Shown piece by piece: positions 8,777 through 16,866 of a DNA stretch of 64,000 bases. The notes below the pieces were generated by a model that worked only from the letters and a program-made list of their open reading frames with translations, was not told the origin of the DNA and did no database searches. The position numbers were made by a program, and so were the translations under genes. Within the stretch, counting starts at the first letter, position 1, and each line of letters begins with the position of its first letter. Source of the DNA: Collinsella phocaeensis (GTDB taxonomy: Bacteria > Actinomycetota > Coriobacteriia > Coriobacteriales > Coriobacteriaceae); contig NZ_FQLR01000004.1 of NCBI RefSeq assembly GCF_900119895.1, positions 1,488,001 through 1,552,000 of the forward strand. The letters are read 5' to 3'.

Positions 8777-9196
8777 TTAGACCAGCTTGCCGTTGCAGTG
8801 GTCAATCATGTGCTGAACCATTTGGGCGACGAACCCGGTGTAGTCGCGACGACGAGCGACCAGCTTGCCGTCCACAAGCTCCTCGAAGGAGACCTTCACC
8901 TTCGCGAATCGCTTGACGCTCACGATCTCCTCGTGGGAAAGGCAGCGCTCCTCCGCCATGTAGGCGCCGAGGCCGAGCAGCATCTTGGGGTTGTAGATGA
9001 CGTGCACGCGCTCCTCGTCGTCAACGAAGGCGGCGATGGCCTTCGTCTCGCCGATCTGGTTGGCAGCAAGGCAGGCGGCATCCTCGGCGGCGGCAAGGGT
9101 GTCGACGAGGTCCTGCGCGATAGCGGCGTCCTCCGCGGTCGCAGCGGCGCACGGCTGCGACAGGACGGCATCGTCGTGGATAAGCTCACGGATCAT
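8777..9196 (-). CDS. Peptide-deformylase-like protein with degenerate active site
   Basis: A 139-residue member of the peptide deformylase fold, shorter than usual Def proteins (about 150-190). Motif 1 is ACLAANQIG (canonical GxGLAAxQ), motif 2 is ERCLS (canonical EGCLS; the metal-binding Cys is kept), motif 3 is QHMIDH instead of QHExDH. The catalytic glutamate of HExxH is thus Met while both metal-ligand histidines remain. Deformylases with that Glu changed are inactive, so this is probably a metal-binding pseudoenzyme. A paralogue with intact HEVDH is at 44534-44944. The ATG at 9196 follows AGGAG. Located just downstream of rpmE on the same strand, behind a terminator. Confidence 0.85.
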   Translation of the reverse strand: MIRELIHDDAVLSQPCAAATAEDAAIAQDLVDTLAAAEDAACLAANQIGETKAIAAFVDDEERVHVIYNPKMLLGLGAYMAEERCLSHEEIVSVKRFAKVKVSFEELVDGKLVARRRDYTGFVAQMVQHMIDHCNGKLV

Positions 9197-9238
9197 GGAA
9201 AGCTCCTATCTACCTGGTGCCGCGACGCGGCACATATC

Positions 9239-9275
9239 AAAAACGGCCCCGCACCCGTAGGGCACGGAGCCGTTG
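9239..9275 (-). terminator. Rho-independent terminator of rpmE
   Basis: On the minus strand a G+C-rich stem (about 13 bp with mismatches, acggctccgtgccc pairing with gggtgcggggccgt) is followed directly by five T residues, 22 bp after the rpmE stop. Confidence 0.75.
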
Positions 9276-9297
9276 ACGCACACATGTGCTTTGAGCG

Positions 9298-9720
9298 CTA
9301 CTCGGCAACCTCGGCGGTCTCGGCCTCGGCGGTCTCGGCAGCGGGCTCCTCGGCAGGAGCCTCGGCGGCCTTCTTGGCGGCCTCGGCGGCGTACTTCTCA
9401 GCACGCTTGGCCTTCTCGGCGGCCTTGGCCTCGCGCTCGGCGGCCTTCTTGGCAGCGGCCTCCTCGGCAGCCTTGGCCTTGGCGGCCTTCTTGGCGGCCT
9501 CGCGCTCGAGGGCGGCCTGGGCGGCGCCACCGAACTTGTCGGCGAAGCGCTGGACGCGTCCACCGGTGTCGACGAACTTCTGCTGACCGGTGTAGAACGG
9601 GTGGCACTCGTTGCAGAGCTCGACCTGGATCTCAGGCTTGGTCGAGCGGGTCATGAACGTGTTGCCGCAGCTGCAGCGAACCGTGCAGTCCACGTACTCC
9701 GGATGGATACCGTTTTTCAT
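9298..9720 (-). CDS. rpmE: 50S ribosomal protein L31 with Ala/Lys/Glu-rich extension
   Basis: A 140-residue protein whose first 70 residues are a zinc-type L31: [17 protein letters not shown] (C16 and C18), [19 protein letters not shown] (C37 and C40) and RVQRF. The rest (about residues 70-140) is a low-complexity extension of Lys/Ala/Glu repeats ending in Pro/Ala/Glu, roughly doubling the usual length of 70-80. The start at 9720 is fixed by the family N-terminus and by an AGAGGAG site. The four-Cys form is replaced or mobilised under zinc limitation in some bacteria. A hairpin in the 5' leader suggests autogenous control. Confidence 0.95.
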   Translation of the reverse strand: MKNGIHPEYVDCTVRCSCGNTFMTRSTKPEIQVELCNECHPFYTGQQKFVDTGGRVQRFADKFGGAAQAALEREAAKKAAKAKAAEEAAAKKAAEREAKAAEKAKRAEKYAAEAAKKAAEAPAEEPAAETAEAETAEVAE

Positions 9721-9815
9721 GGCAGGGCTCCTCTTATATCTCGCGTCCTGGTTTCCAAGCAGGACTAAGGGGTGCCTTGGTTTCCGACCAAGGCAAAACA
9801 GCTTGCCTATGGTAC
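9721..9815 (-). ncRNA. Probable rpmE leader RNA (L31 leader type)
   Basis: Upstream of rpmE a perfect 7-bp stem with 7-nt loop (9774-9794, gccttgg and ccaaggc) sits between the start codon and an A+T-richer promoter-like area. Ribosomal leader RNAs for L31, including a Coriobacteria class, are described in Rfam; I infer membership from position and hairpin and have not matched a covariance model. Confidence 0.45.
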
Positions 9816-9997
9816 CACAGGGCGGGCACTGCCACAAAAGCACCATCTTGCAAGCCCGGGCGACCCGCCGAGCGCCCGCAGCCCGCATCGCGCAAGGTTT
9901 CAAGATCCGACGAAGGGTTCACGCCCGCCGCGAGCGGATACAATGGTGAGGTTGCTCAGATCCGGGCGCGCGGCGCCCATACGCGAAAGGGGCCCTC

Positions 9998-10285
9998 ATG
10001 GCCGAGACCTCATCCAACCGCATCGTCATCACCGTCCTCGGCAAGAACCGCCCGGGCATCGTCGCGGCCGTCACGCGCGTCCTGGGTGAGGAGGGCGTCG
10101 ACATCCGCGACATCACGCAAAGCATCATCGATGATATCTTCACCATGACCATGCTCGCAGATATCGCCGAGTCCGCCCTGGACTTCCACGCGCTCTCCGA
10201 CGCCTTGGCCGAGACCGGCAAGGAGATCGGCGTCGAGGTCTCCCTCCAGCGCGAAGACGTCTTCAACTTCATGTATCGCCTCTAA
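9998..10285 (+). CDS. ACT domain protein (UPF0237 type)
   Basis: A 95-residue stand-alone ACT domain. The sequence IVITVLGKNRPGIVAAVTRVLGEEGVDI has the typical beta-alpha-beta start with the ligand-loop Gly (RPGI), and the C-terminus (EVSLQREDVFNFMYRL) matches the UPF0237 family. Such proteins are thought to bind amino acids; in other bacteria this family often sits beside a DUF711 gene, which is absent here. ATG at 9998 follows GAAAGG. A HAD phosphatase gene begins 34 bp downstream on the same strand, so they are probably co-transcribed. Confidence 0.85.
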   Translation: MAETSSNRIVITVLGKNRPGIVAAVTRVLGEEGVDIRDITQSIIDDIFTMTMLADIAESALDFHALSDALAETGKEIGVEVSLQREDVFNFMYRL

Positions 10286-10319
10286 GCCACGCACGCGACC
10301 ACGCAGCCGAAAGGTTCCC

Positions 10320-11159
10320 ATGATCTTCTTCTCCGATATGGACGGGACGTTCCTCACCACTGAGAAAACGGTGAGCGAGACGAGCCGGCACGCGCTCGAC
10401 GCCATCGCCGAAGCCGGCTTTGAATTCGTCCCCTGCACCGGACGCGCCCTCACGGGCATTCCCGCAGTTGTCCTCGATCATCCCTCCGTACACTACGCCG
10501 TCAGCTCCAACGGCGCCGCCGTCTATCGGCTCGGCCCCGCCGGCAGCCGCCTCGAGGGCGCTGAGCGCATCCGCCTCGTTCCGCTCTCGCGCGAAGCCGC
10601 CCATGCCGTATGGGACATCGCCCAAGCCTACGACGTGACGTTCGATGTCTTTGCCGACAACCACAGCTTCCTGCGCCGAGATCTCTACGACCGCCTCGAA
10701 GACTTCGTCGACGACCCGTATACGCTCGCTTCCATGCGGGCCGGGCGCACGCCCGTGGACGAGGAGCCCGACGAGACCATTGACCGCGTGCACGACCTCG
10801 AGCGGCTGGCCATGTACTGGCGCGATTCGGACGACCGCGACCGCATCGTCGAGGCCGTTGGCGCCATCGAGGGCGTTGCCCTAACGCGCTCCTATCCCAT
10901 GAACATCGAGGTCATGGACAAGGATGCCTCCAAGGGCACCGCTCTGGACTGGCTATGCCGACACCTGGGCATCCCCGCCTCCAACGCCGTCGCATTCGGC
11001 GACAACTTCAACGATATCGAGATGCTCCGGGTCGCAGGGACCGGCGTCGCCATGGATAACGCCGAGCCCGAGACCAAGGCGGCCGCCGACCGCGTCTGCG
11101 CGGCCAACGACGACGACGGCGTAGCGCTCACCATACTTGAGCTGATCCAACGCGCATAG
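10320..11159 (+). CDS. Cof-type HAD-IIB phosphatase
   Basis: A 279-residue hydrolase of the HAD superfamily, Cof subfamily. Motif I is FSDMDGTFL at the N-terminus (catalytic Asp pair DMD), motif II/III lie in the C-terminal part, and motif IV is AFGDNFNDIEML. The C2B cap fills the middle. Members dephosphorylate sugar phosphates and pyridoxal phosphate with broad specificity, so the substrate cannot be assigned. The ATG follows GAAAGG; the gene ends before a strong bidirectional hairpin shared with a second Cof-type gene facing it. Confidence 0.88.
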   Translation: MIFFSDMDGTFLTTEKTVSETSRHALDAIAEAGFEFVPCTGRALTGIPAVVLDHPSVHYAVSSNGAAVYRLGPAGSRLEGAERIRLVPLSREAAHAVWDIAQAYDVTFDVFADNHSFLRRDLYDRLEDFVDDPYTLASMRAGRTPVDEEPDETIDRVHDLERLAMYWRDSDDRDRIVEAVGAIEGVALTRSYPMNIEVMDKDASKGTALDWLCRHLGIPASNAVAFGDNFNDIEMLRVAGTGVAMDNAEPETKAAADRVCAANDDDGVALTILELIQRA

Positions 11160-11178
11160 GCGCTCCGCAAGCGGATGA

Positions 11179-11221
11179 CGAGGGCCCGGCACGCCTCCCG
11201 AAGGAGCGTGCCGGGCCCTCG
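11179..11221. terminator. Bidirectional terminator hairpin between two HAD genes
   Basis: Arms cgagggcccggcacg and cgtgccgggccctcg (15 bp perfect) extended by further pairing around a short loop. It lies between convergent genes ending at 11159 and 11273. Confidence 0.7.
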
Positions 11222-11272
11222 TTCACCTTGCGAAACGAACCCTCGCACCGAAGCACGAAGCCGGGACATCGC

Positions 11273-12067
11273 TTAGTCGAGCGACTCAAGGATGCGGCGC
11301 ATCTCCGCCTGCACCGCGTGATCGCGATTGCGCCCCACGACGCGGTCGGCTACGGCCTTGAGGGCGGGGCGCCCGTTTTCCATGGCACATCCGCATCCCG
11401 CGAAGCGGATGAGCTGGTAGTCGTTCATCGCATCGCCGAACGCCATGACCTCATCGCGCTCGATGCCGTAATGCTCCATCAGGAGCTGAACGCCCGTCGC
11501 CTTGCTCACCCCGGGCTGCATGCAATCGATCCACGAGCTTCCGGACGGTGCGAACACGAAGTCGTCGCCCAGCTCCTGCGTCAAGACATAGGCGTTGTCC
11601 ATCACGTTGCCATCGCTGCAAAAGACGCTCGCCTTGATGATGTTCACGTCGACGTCGGGAAGCTCCCAGATGCGCTCGACGTTGGGAAGGTCCTTGTCGA
11701 CCTCGCGAACGAACTTGCCCTCATCATCGAGCAGGAACGACTTGGTGCGATCGAAGAGCGCGAGGTGCAGGTTGTCGAAGAGCGCGACCGTCTTGGCGAG
11801 GCGACGGATGGAAAGATGGGAATAGACCTCGCGGCCGATCTGACGCCCCTCGGCATACACCTGGGCACCGTTGGAAGCCACGAAATCCATCTCCTCGCGC
11901 ACGGGCGCGAAGAACTGGCAGAGCTTATCGAAGCGGCGCCCCGACGACGCGGCGAAGTGCACGCCTCGGTCCCGCAGGGCGCGAATGAGCTCGTAGGTCT
12001 CCTCGGGCACCTGGCTGCTCTCGTCCAGCAGCGTGCCGTCCATATCCGAAGCGATCAGCTTAATCAT
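11273..12067 (-). CDS. Cof-type HAD-IIB phosphatase (second)
   Basis: A 264-residue HAD-IIB protein with motif I IASDMDGTLLDE and motif IV AFGDAMNDYQLI near the C-terminus, and a family-typical N-terminal SSGRRFDKL after motif I. It is only distantly similar to the convergent neighbour, so the two are probably not a recent duplication. The start at 12067 has a perfect AGGAGG ribosome binding site. Substrate unknown. Confidence 0.88.
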   Translation of the reverse strand: MIKLIASDMDGTLLDESSQVPEETYELIRALRDRGVHFAASSGRRFDKLCQFFAPVREEMDFVASNGAQVYAEGRQIGREVYSHLSIRRLAKTVALFDNLHLALFDRTKSFLLDDEGKFVREVDKDLPNVERIWELPDVDVNIIKASVFCSDGNVMDNAYVLTQELGDDFVFAPSGSSWIDCMQPGVSKATGVQLLMEHYGIERDEVMAFGDAMNDYQLIRFAGCGCAMENGRPALKAVADRVVGRNRDHAVQAEMRRILESLD

Positions 12068-12185
12068 GTATCACAAACCTCCTGTTTCAATATGCGCACC
12101 GCAAGTGTGCGCCCTCTATGGCAGCTTCCCGTCAAAGAGAGGACAGCCTCCCCGCCGGCCACATGACCGCAAGACGGCGGGACCA

Positions 12186-14003
12186 TCACTCCGCGTAAGA
12201 GAACGTGGTGACGTCGAACATCCCCTCGGGACGGATGCGCAACGAGGGGATGACGGGCAACGGCAAGAAGATGATGCCCATGATGGGATCGAGCGGCGGC
12301 AGGATCCCGGCAGCACGGGCCTCAGCCATGAACGCACCATGCTGGCGGGCCACCTCTTCAGCGGAGGCGTCGCTCATGAGACCGCCGAGCGGGAGCGGAA
12401 TCCGGGCGACGACCTTGCCCCCGCGGACCAGGACGTGCCCGCCCTGCCCCACGCTCTCCACCGCAAGCAGCATGTCCTCCGGATTATCGCCCACCACGCA
12501 CACGTTGTGCGAATCGTGTCCGATCGTGCTGGCGACGGCACCGCCCTCGATGGTGTATCCGCGGACCCAGCCGCGTCCGATGTGCGAGCCGACAAGGCCC
12601 AGCCCCGCCGGGCCCTCGCCGTCCGCACCCGCCTGCTGGGCGGCGACGCCGCGTCCGTGGCGCTCGATCAACATGATGCGGCAGAGGCCCTCATCGGACT
12701 CGGGACGGGCCATACCGGTAATCGCGTTACCGGGAATGACGTCGATGACCGGCTCCCCCGGGCGGAACCCGTAGGAAAACGCCTCGAGCGACAGCCGCGG
12801 CAGCTTCACCGAATTGCGCAGCAGCCCCTCAAGGCGGACCGCCTCGGCGGAAGGCTCGGACATCTCCCCCACGAACTCGCCCTCTGCCGCGACAAGGCGT
12901 CCGGCAGCGTACACGCGGTGCGGAGCACCCGAGAACGTGAGGTCGTCGAGCACCAGCAAGTCTGCCCGCTTGCCCGGGGCGATGGACCCGCGGCGCTCAA
13001 GGGCGGGAACGATCCCGTGGTCCAAGCCGAAGCACTCCGCCGTCGAGAGCGTCGCCATCGAGATCGCCGTGACGGGGTCGATGCCCATCTCGACGGCCAG
13101 GCGGCAGGCGTTGTCGATCATGCCCTGCGAAAGCGCGTCGGAAGGCGCGCGGTCATCCGTCGCGAAGCAGCAACGGCGCGCACGGGCAAGGTCCTCGAGC
13201 ACGAGCGGGGCGAGGCTCTCCAGATCATGGCTGCAGGTACCCTCGCGCAGCATGATGTACATGCCGCGGGACAGCTTGTCGAGCGCCTCCTCGGGAACCG
13301 TCGACTCGTGGTCGGCTATGACGCCCGCTGCGGCATAGGCGTTGAGGTCGCGCCCCATGACCATGGGGGCGTGGCCATCCACCTGTCGCGATGCGGTATC
13401 GGCGCCCACGGCAACGCGTTCGCACGTCTCGGGATCGGCCGTGAAGATGCCCGGCAGGTTCATCATCTCGCCCAAGCCGAAGATCTCGCCCGGATGCTCG
13501 GCCATGAAGGCGCGCATATCGGACGCCGTGATGGTGGCGCCCGCCTGCTCATCGGGCAGGGCGGGCACGCACGAGGGCATCATGAACTTGATGTCGATGG
13601 GCGCGCGGCGCGCGTCGGCGATCATGAACGAGAGGCCGTCGAGCCCGCAGACGTTCGCGATCTCGTGGCTGTCGGCAATGGCGGTCGTGGTGCCGCGCGT
13701 CGCCGCCATCCTGGCGTATTCCGCGGGCCGGATATTGGAGCTCTCGATATGCAGGTGCCCGTCGATCAGGCCGGGCGCGAGGTAGCGCCCCTCGCAGTCG
13801 ACGACCTCATCCGCGTCGTAGGCCTCCACGTCGTCTCGTCCCTCGTACATGACGCCGGCGATGACGCCGCGACGGACCGCGACGCTGCCCTTGGCGACGC
13901 GATGGCCGTAGACGTCGACGATCCGAGCGTTCCGGAACACCGTATCGGCCTTCAGCCTTCCCTCCGCCGCATCGATGACGTCGATCAGCTCGCGTGCGTT
14001 CAT
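12186..14003 (-). CDS. ade: Adenine deaminase
   Basis: A 605-residue amidohydrolase that converts adenine to hypoxanthine in purine salvage. The Ade-family metal site is seen in APGLIDGHLHIESSN (HxH), the following helix, ADSHEIANVCG, and the C-terminal half carries the family motifs SIGHDSHNVCVVG and PLGGLMS. Length matches the family (560-610). The start at 14003 (MNARELIDVID) has an AAGGGGAG site; an in-frame ATG 54 bases upstream lies in a poor context. It lies downstream of the kinase gene on the same strand with 139 bp between. Confidence 0.93.
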   Translation of the reverse strand: MNARELIDVIDAAEGRLKADTVFRNARIVDVYGHRVAKGSVAVRRGVIAGVMYEGRDDVEAYDADEVVDCEGRYLAPGLIDGHLHIESSNIRPAEYARMAATRGTTTAIADSHEIANVCGLDGLSFMIADARRAPIDIKFMMPSCVPALPDEQAGATITASDMRAFMAEHPGEIFGLGEMMNLPGIFTADPETCERVAVGADTASRQVDGHAPMVMGRDLNAYAAAGVIADHESTVPEEALDKLSRGMYIMLREGTCSHDLESLAPLVLEDLARARRCCFATDDRAPSDALSQGMIDNACRLAVEMGIDPVTAISMATLSTAECFGLDHGIVPALERRGSIAPGKRADLLVLDDLTFSGAPHRVYAAGRLVAAEGEFVGEMSEPSAEAVRLEGLLRNSVKLPRLSLEAFSYGFRPGEPVIDVIPGNAITGMARPESDEGLCRIMLIERHGRGVAAQQAGADGEGPAGLGLVGSHIGRGWVRGYTIEGGAVASTIGHDSHNVCVVGDNPEDMLLAVESVGQGGHVLVRGGKVVARIPLPLGGLMSDASAEEVARQHGAFMAEARAAGILPPLDPIMGIIFLPLPVIPSLRIRPEGMFDVTTFSYAE

Positions 14004-14142
14004 AACGCTCCCCTTCCCTATCGCCACAGCCGGCAGCCGCCGGCGCGCATGGTCCATTGGCGTCTATCTTACCCAGTTGAACCCGGCCCGACGCGACGAT
14101 ATGGATCCCGCGGCCAACCCCCAACGACCGACGGAATCGAAC

Positions 14143-15474
14143 TCAGATCGAGCCGGATGCCATGCCCGCGGCGACAGCGAGAAACATGGACGCCGCGATC
14201 ACGGCGACACCCATCTTCACCTCGGAACATACGCTCCGACGCGCAAGTGCGGGAAATCGCCGGCGCAGACGGCGGCGGTCGAGCATGAGATAGGCGATGA
14301 CGGTGAAGTCGAGCGCGGCCATCCCCAGGTATTCGAGGACCAGAAACCAAATCGGGAGCGCGGCGTCGTGCGCGTTGGGCGAGACGACGGCGAAGATGCA
14401 GCCCATCAGGTAGAACGCCCAGACGACGAGCACCGCTGCGTTCCAGATGCGCCCCGCCCAGGACGGCACGGCTCCCAGCGCGCGCAAGACGGAGCCACGG
14501 GCGGCGGCATAGAGACGCGCGGGGCGCCGCGGCGGAATGGACGCGGGCGGAGGTGCGGGCTCGATGAAGATTCCGGTAGACGGCGACTCCGAAACGCGGT
14601 CCTGAGGGGCGGGCGCCGGATGCGAAGGCGGCGGGGCGACGGGAGCCGGGGCCAGCGCATCGCGGGCGGCGGCGGCGAATGCCCGGACCGTCTGGAAGCG
14701 TGCCGCGGGATCGAAGGCGCACGCGCAGGCGACCACATGGGCGCAATCCTCCGAAAGGCCCGCGCCCAAGCACGCGCCCAGGTCGCATACGCTCGGCGGG
14801 GTCGTTCCCGTCAAACAGAAATACAGCAGTTTTCCCATGGCGTACACGTCGCTGCGCTCATCGGTCTGGCCGAAGCCGAACTGCTCGGGCGGAGCATATG
14901 CGCGCGTCAGAAAGTGCGCCGTATCCGTCTCCGCGCCCTCGCGCCAACTCTGTGCAATCCCGAAATCGATGATCACCGGCGCCCCGTGGCGCACGATAAC
15001 GTTCTGGGGCTTGAGATCGCGATGGATCAGCGGGGCATCTAGACGCTCGTGCAGGCAGGCGACGGCGTCCGCCAGCGCGGGCACGACGAGGAGCGCCAGC
15101 GCATCCCCCGCCCCGAACGCCACAGCGAAACGATCGAGCGCGTCCCCCTCGATGAACTCCATGACCACCGTCAGGCTGCCGGCGGAACGCTCGCACGAAA
15201 CGATACGAGGAACGCCGGGAAGCTGCACCCCGATCGTTTGGGCACGGACGAGCTCCTCGTACGCAGTCCCGAGTCCCTTGACGCACTCGATGCGCTTTCG
15301 CACGAACCGCTCGCCCCCTTCGGAGGCGCCCTGCAGCCGAACGAGCTCGGTCACCTCATGGGGCGAGCTCTTGAGTGTCCGTTCGACAAGCCAAGGGCCA
15401 TCGAACTCGCTCGCCAGAAAGGCGTCGAGCTCCGAAGAGAGGTTCTGCGCACGGGTGTCAGTCAAGGTGTTCAT
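14143..15474 (-). CDS. Membrane-anchored serine/threonine protein kinase
   Basis: A 443-residue protein. The Hanks-type kinase domain occupies residues about 35-270: ATP-binding Lys K60 (RFVRKRI), catalytic loop HRDLKPQN at 151-158, DFG at 170-172, activation segment YAPPEQ, and DVYAMGKLLY. A Pro/Ala-rich linker follows, then three hydrophobic segments (about 350-372, 380-405, 420-441), so the kinase should be tethered to the membrane from its C-terminus. There are no PASTA repeats, unlike PknB. The neighbour upstream encodes an HTH protein of a family often found next to such kinases. Ribosome binding is weak (atggga). Confidence 0.9.
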   Translation of the reverse strand: MNTLTDTRAQNLSSELDAFLASEFDGPWLVERTLKSSPHEVTELVRLQGASEGGERFVRKRIECVKGLGTAYEELVRAQTIGVQLPGVPRIVSCERSAGSLTVVMEFIEGDALDRFAVAFGAGDALALLVVPALADAVACLHERLDAPLIHRDLKPQNVIVRHGAPVIIDFGIAQSWREGAETDTAHFLTRAYAPPEQFGFGQTDERSDVYAMGKLLYFCLTGTTPPSVCDLGACLGAGLSEDCAHVVACACAFDPAARFQTVRAFAAAARDALAPAPVAPPPSHPAPAPQDRVSESPSTGIFIEPAPPPASIPPRRPARLYAAARGSVLRALGAVPSWAGRIWNAAVLVVWAFYLMGCIFAVVSPNAHDAALPIWFLVLEYLGMAALDFTVIAYLMLDRRRLRRRFPALARRSVCSEVKMGVAVIAASMFLAVAAGMASGSI

Positions 15475-15490
15475 AGTCCCATAGTAACAG

Positions 15491-15524
15491 GATGCCCGGA
15501 CACGCGAACGCGCATCCGGGCATC
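15491..15524 (-). terminator. Hairpin terminator after the HTH gene
   Basis: Perfect 10-bp stem gatgcccgga/tccgggcatc with additional inner pairing, between the HTH stop (15560) and the kinase start (15474). It implies that the kinase is at least partly transcribed separately. Confidence 0.6.
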
Positions 15525-15559
15525 TCGGGCGGTCGTGCGGAGGCGGACGATCGCAGAAG

Positions 15560-15979
15560 CTAGCAGACCGTTTCCTCGCCCAGGCGGTAGAGCTCTTCGT
15601 TCACCCTTTGCAAAGAACAGCCGCGATCAAGGCAGAAGATGATGATGGCGTCCCGGCGGTTCTTGGGGTCCAGCATGCTCGCGCCGGCACAGGTAAGGGC
15701 ACGGTTCGCCTCGCGCAGGCTAAGCGCCATCGCGAAGGCTATCTGGAGCACCTTGTTTCGCGACGGATTGCGGGCGCCGGTAAAAATCTGATACCCGAAG
15801 GTCTCGTTCAGATCGGCCATGCGCACCACGCGCACGCGCTCCAGATGCTTGGCTTCGAGCAGGCCTTGAAGATACTCGGCGAGCGAACGGGAGGAAAACT
15901 CGTGATCGTCGATGAACGAATCGATGCAAGGGGCGCCGAGCAGTTCCTGCAGCACCTCTTCCGTCAAACGCTCAGACAT
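15560..15979 (-). CDS. Helix-turn-helix protein associated with the kinase
   Basis: A 139-residue protein with an XRE-like helix-turn-helix around residues 45-95 (RVVRMADLNETFGYQIFTGARNPSRNKVLQIA in two overlapping helices) and a C-terminal part PKNRRDAIIIFCLDRG / EELYRLGEETV. This arrangement matches a family found beside serine/threonine kinases in Firmicutes and Actinobacteria; no function is established. It might be a kinase substrate or adaptor. The start at 15979 follows AGGAGGGG; codons further upstream have no site. Likely partner: kinase at 14143-15474. Confidence 0.8.
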   Translation of the reverse strand: MSERLTEEVLQELLGAPCIDSFIDDHEFSSRSLAEYLQGLLEAKHLERVRVVRMADLNETFGYQIFTGARNPSRNKVLQIAFAMALSLREANRALTCAGASMLDPKNRRDAIIIFCLDRGCSLQRVNEELYRLGEETVC

Positions 15980-16059
15980 ACATCCCCTCCTGTCCCGTCT
16001 GTGACGCACGCCCCGGGGTGCGACCGCACCAGCACGATACACCGTGCCCCGGCACGGCC

Positions 16060-16557
16060 CTACCCCAGATTCGCGACAGCGTAATCCGCTTCTTCCTGGG
16101 TGAATTTCTCCCCATATTCCGAGACCAGCTGGTCGCGAATCGCCTCGGGCGACATGTGCATATCATCTTGATACACCTTCGCCTTCTCGAGCGCATTGGC
16201 GTTGTAGTCCGCCTGAAGGTTATCGATGGCGTACTGGGCGGCTTCCGGGGAGAACTGCTCGCCATATTCCGAGACAAGCTGGTCGTAGATGCCCTGCTTC
16301 GACATGTGCATCATGTCGGAATAGGTCTCAGCCTTCTTGAGCGCCGATATGTACTCAGTCGGCACGTCCGGCTCCGGTTCGAGCTCGGGCTCTGAGACCG
16401 CGCTCTCGACGGAAGCGCTCCCGGACCCCTCATCGCGCGACACCGTGGCCCCCGAGGAGCTGTCTGCAGAGTTGCCGCCGCCTGCCACGGCGACGACGAC
16501 CACGACGAGCAACGCAAGGATGATCTTGCCTATCGGCTTCTTCTTACCCTCAGCCAT
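16060..16557 (-). CDS. Ltp-domain surface protein with two tandem repeats
   Basis: A 165-residue exported or membrane-anchored protein. The N-terminus is Lys-rich followed by a hydrophobic helix (about residues 10-26), then an acidic/Ser-rich linker, then two Ltp-type repeats of about 48 residues (LKKAETYSDMMHMSKQGIYD and LEKAKVYQDDMHMSPEAIRD), each ending in a YAIDNL/YAVANL motif. Ltp domains occur in phage superinfection-exclusion lipoproteins such as that of phage TP-J34 and in many Gram-positive surface proteins. There is no lipobox Cys: the expected position is Gly, so anchoring would be by the helix. The start is uncertain: 16557 has weak ribosome binding; an ATG at 16590 is an alternative. 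Confidence 0.8.
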   Translation of the reverse strand: MAEGKKKPIGKIILALLVVVVVAVAGGGNSADSSSGATVSRDEGSGSASVESAVSEPELEPEPDVPTEYISALKKAETYSDMMHMSKQGIYDQLVSEYGEQFSPEAAQYAIDNLQADYNANALEKAKVYQDDMHMSPEAIRDQLVSEYGEKFTQEEADYAVANLG

Positions 16558-16640
16558 AACGATTCCAATCTCTCGACGGCGGGCGCTCATGCCCCGCCCC
16601 CAACACAAGAGAAACTGTATCGATATGGCCCGGCCGTTTC

Positions 16641-16657
16641 ATTAGCTGAGAGCTAAT
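16641..16657 (-). promoter_or_regulatory. Perfect palindrome upstream of the Ltp gene
   Basis: attagct-gag-agctaat, 7-3-7, about 84 bp before the Ltp start, in an otherwise G+C-rich interval. Its form suggests a dimeric repressor site. The rest of 16558-16866 holds no gene I can support. Confidence 0.45.
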
Positions 16658-16866
16658 ACCCGACGCCCCCGCACGGCACGCCCCGTTCGCCCAGCACGCC
16701 GAAAAGACCGCGTGGCCGCGCCCGTACATCGAGCGCCGAGCGTGGGCGTGCGGAAACCCGGCGTGACGGTCCCGCGCGCAAGCTGGCCGCCGAGGAGGCT
16801 CGCCGGTGGAACGAAACGCCCGATGCCGCACGTGGCGCACGGCTGCACGGCTCGGCCGACAACCGT

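Noticed and set aside
16642-16848. Small minus-strand frame with CxxC (68 codons) between Ltp and M20 genes
   Set aside because: No ribosome binding site and no recognizable zinc-binding domain beyond one CATC.
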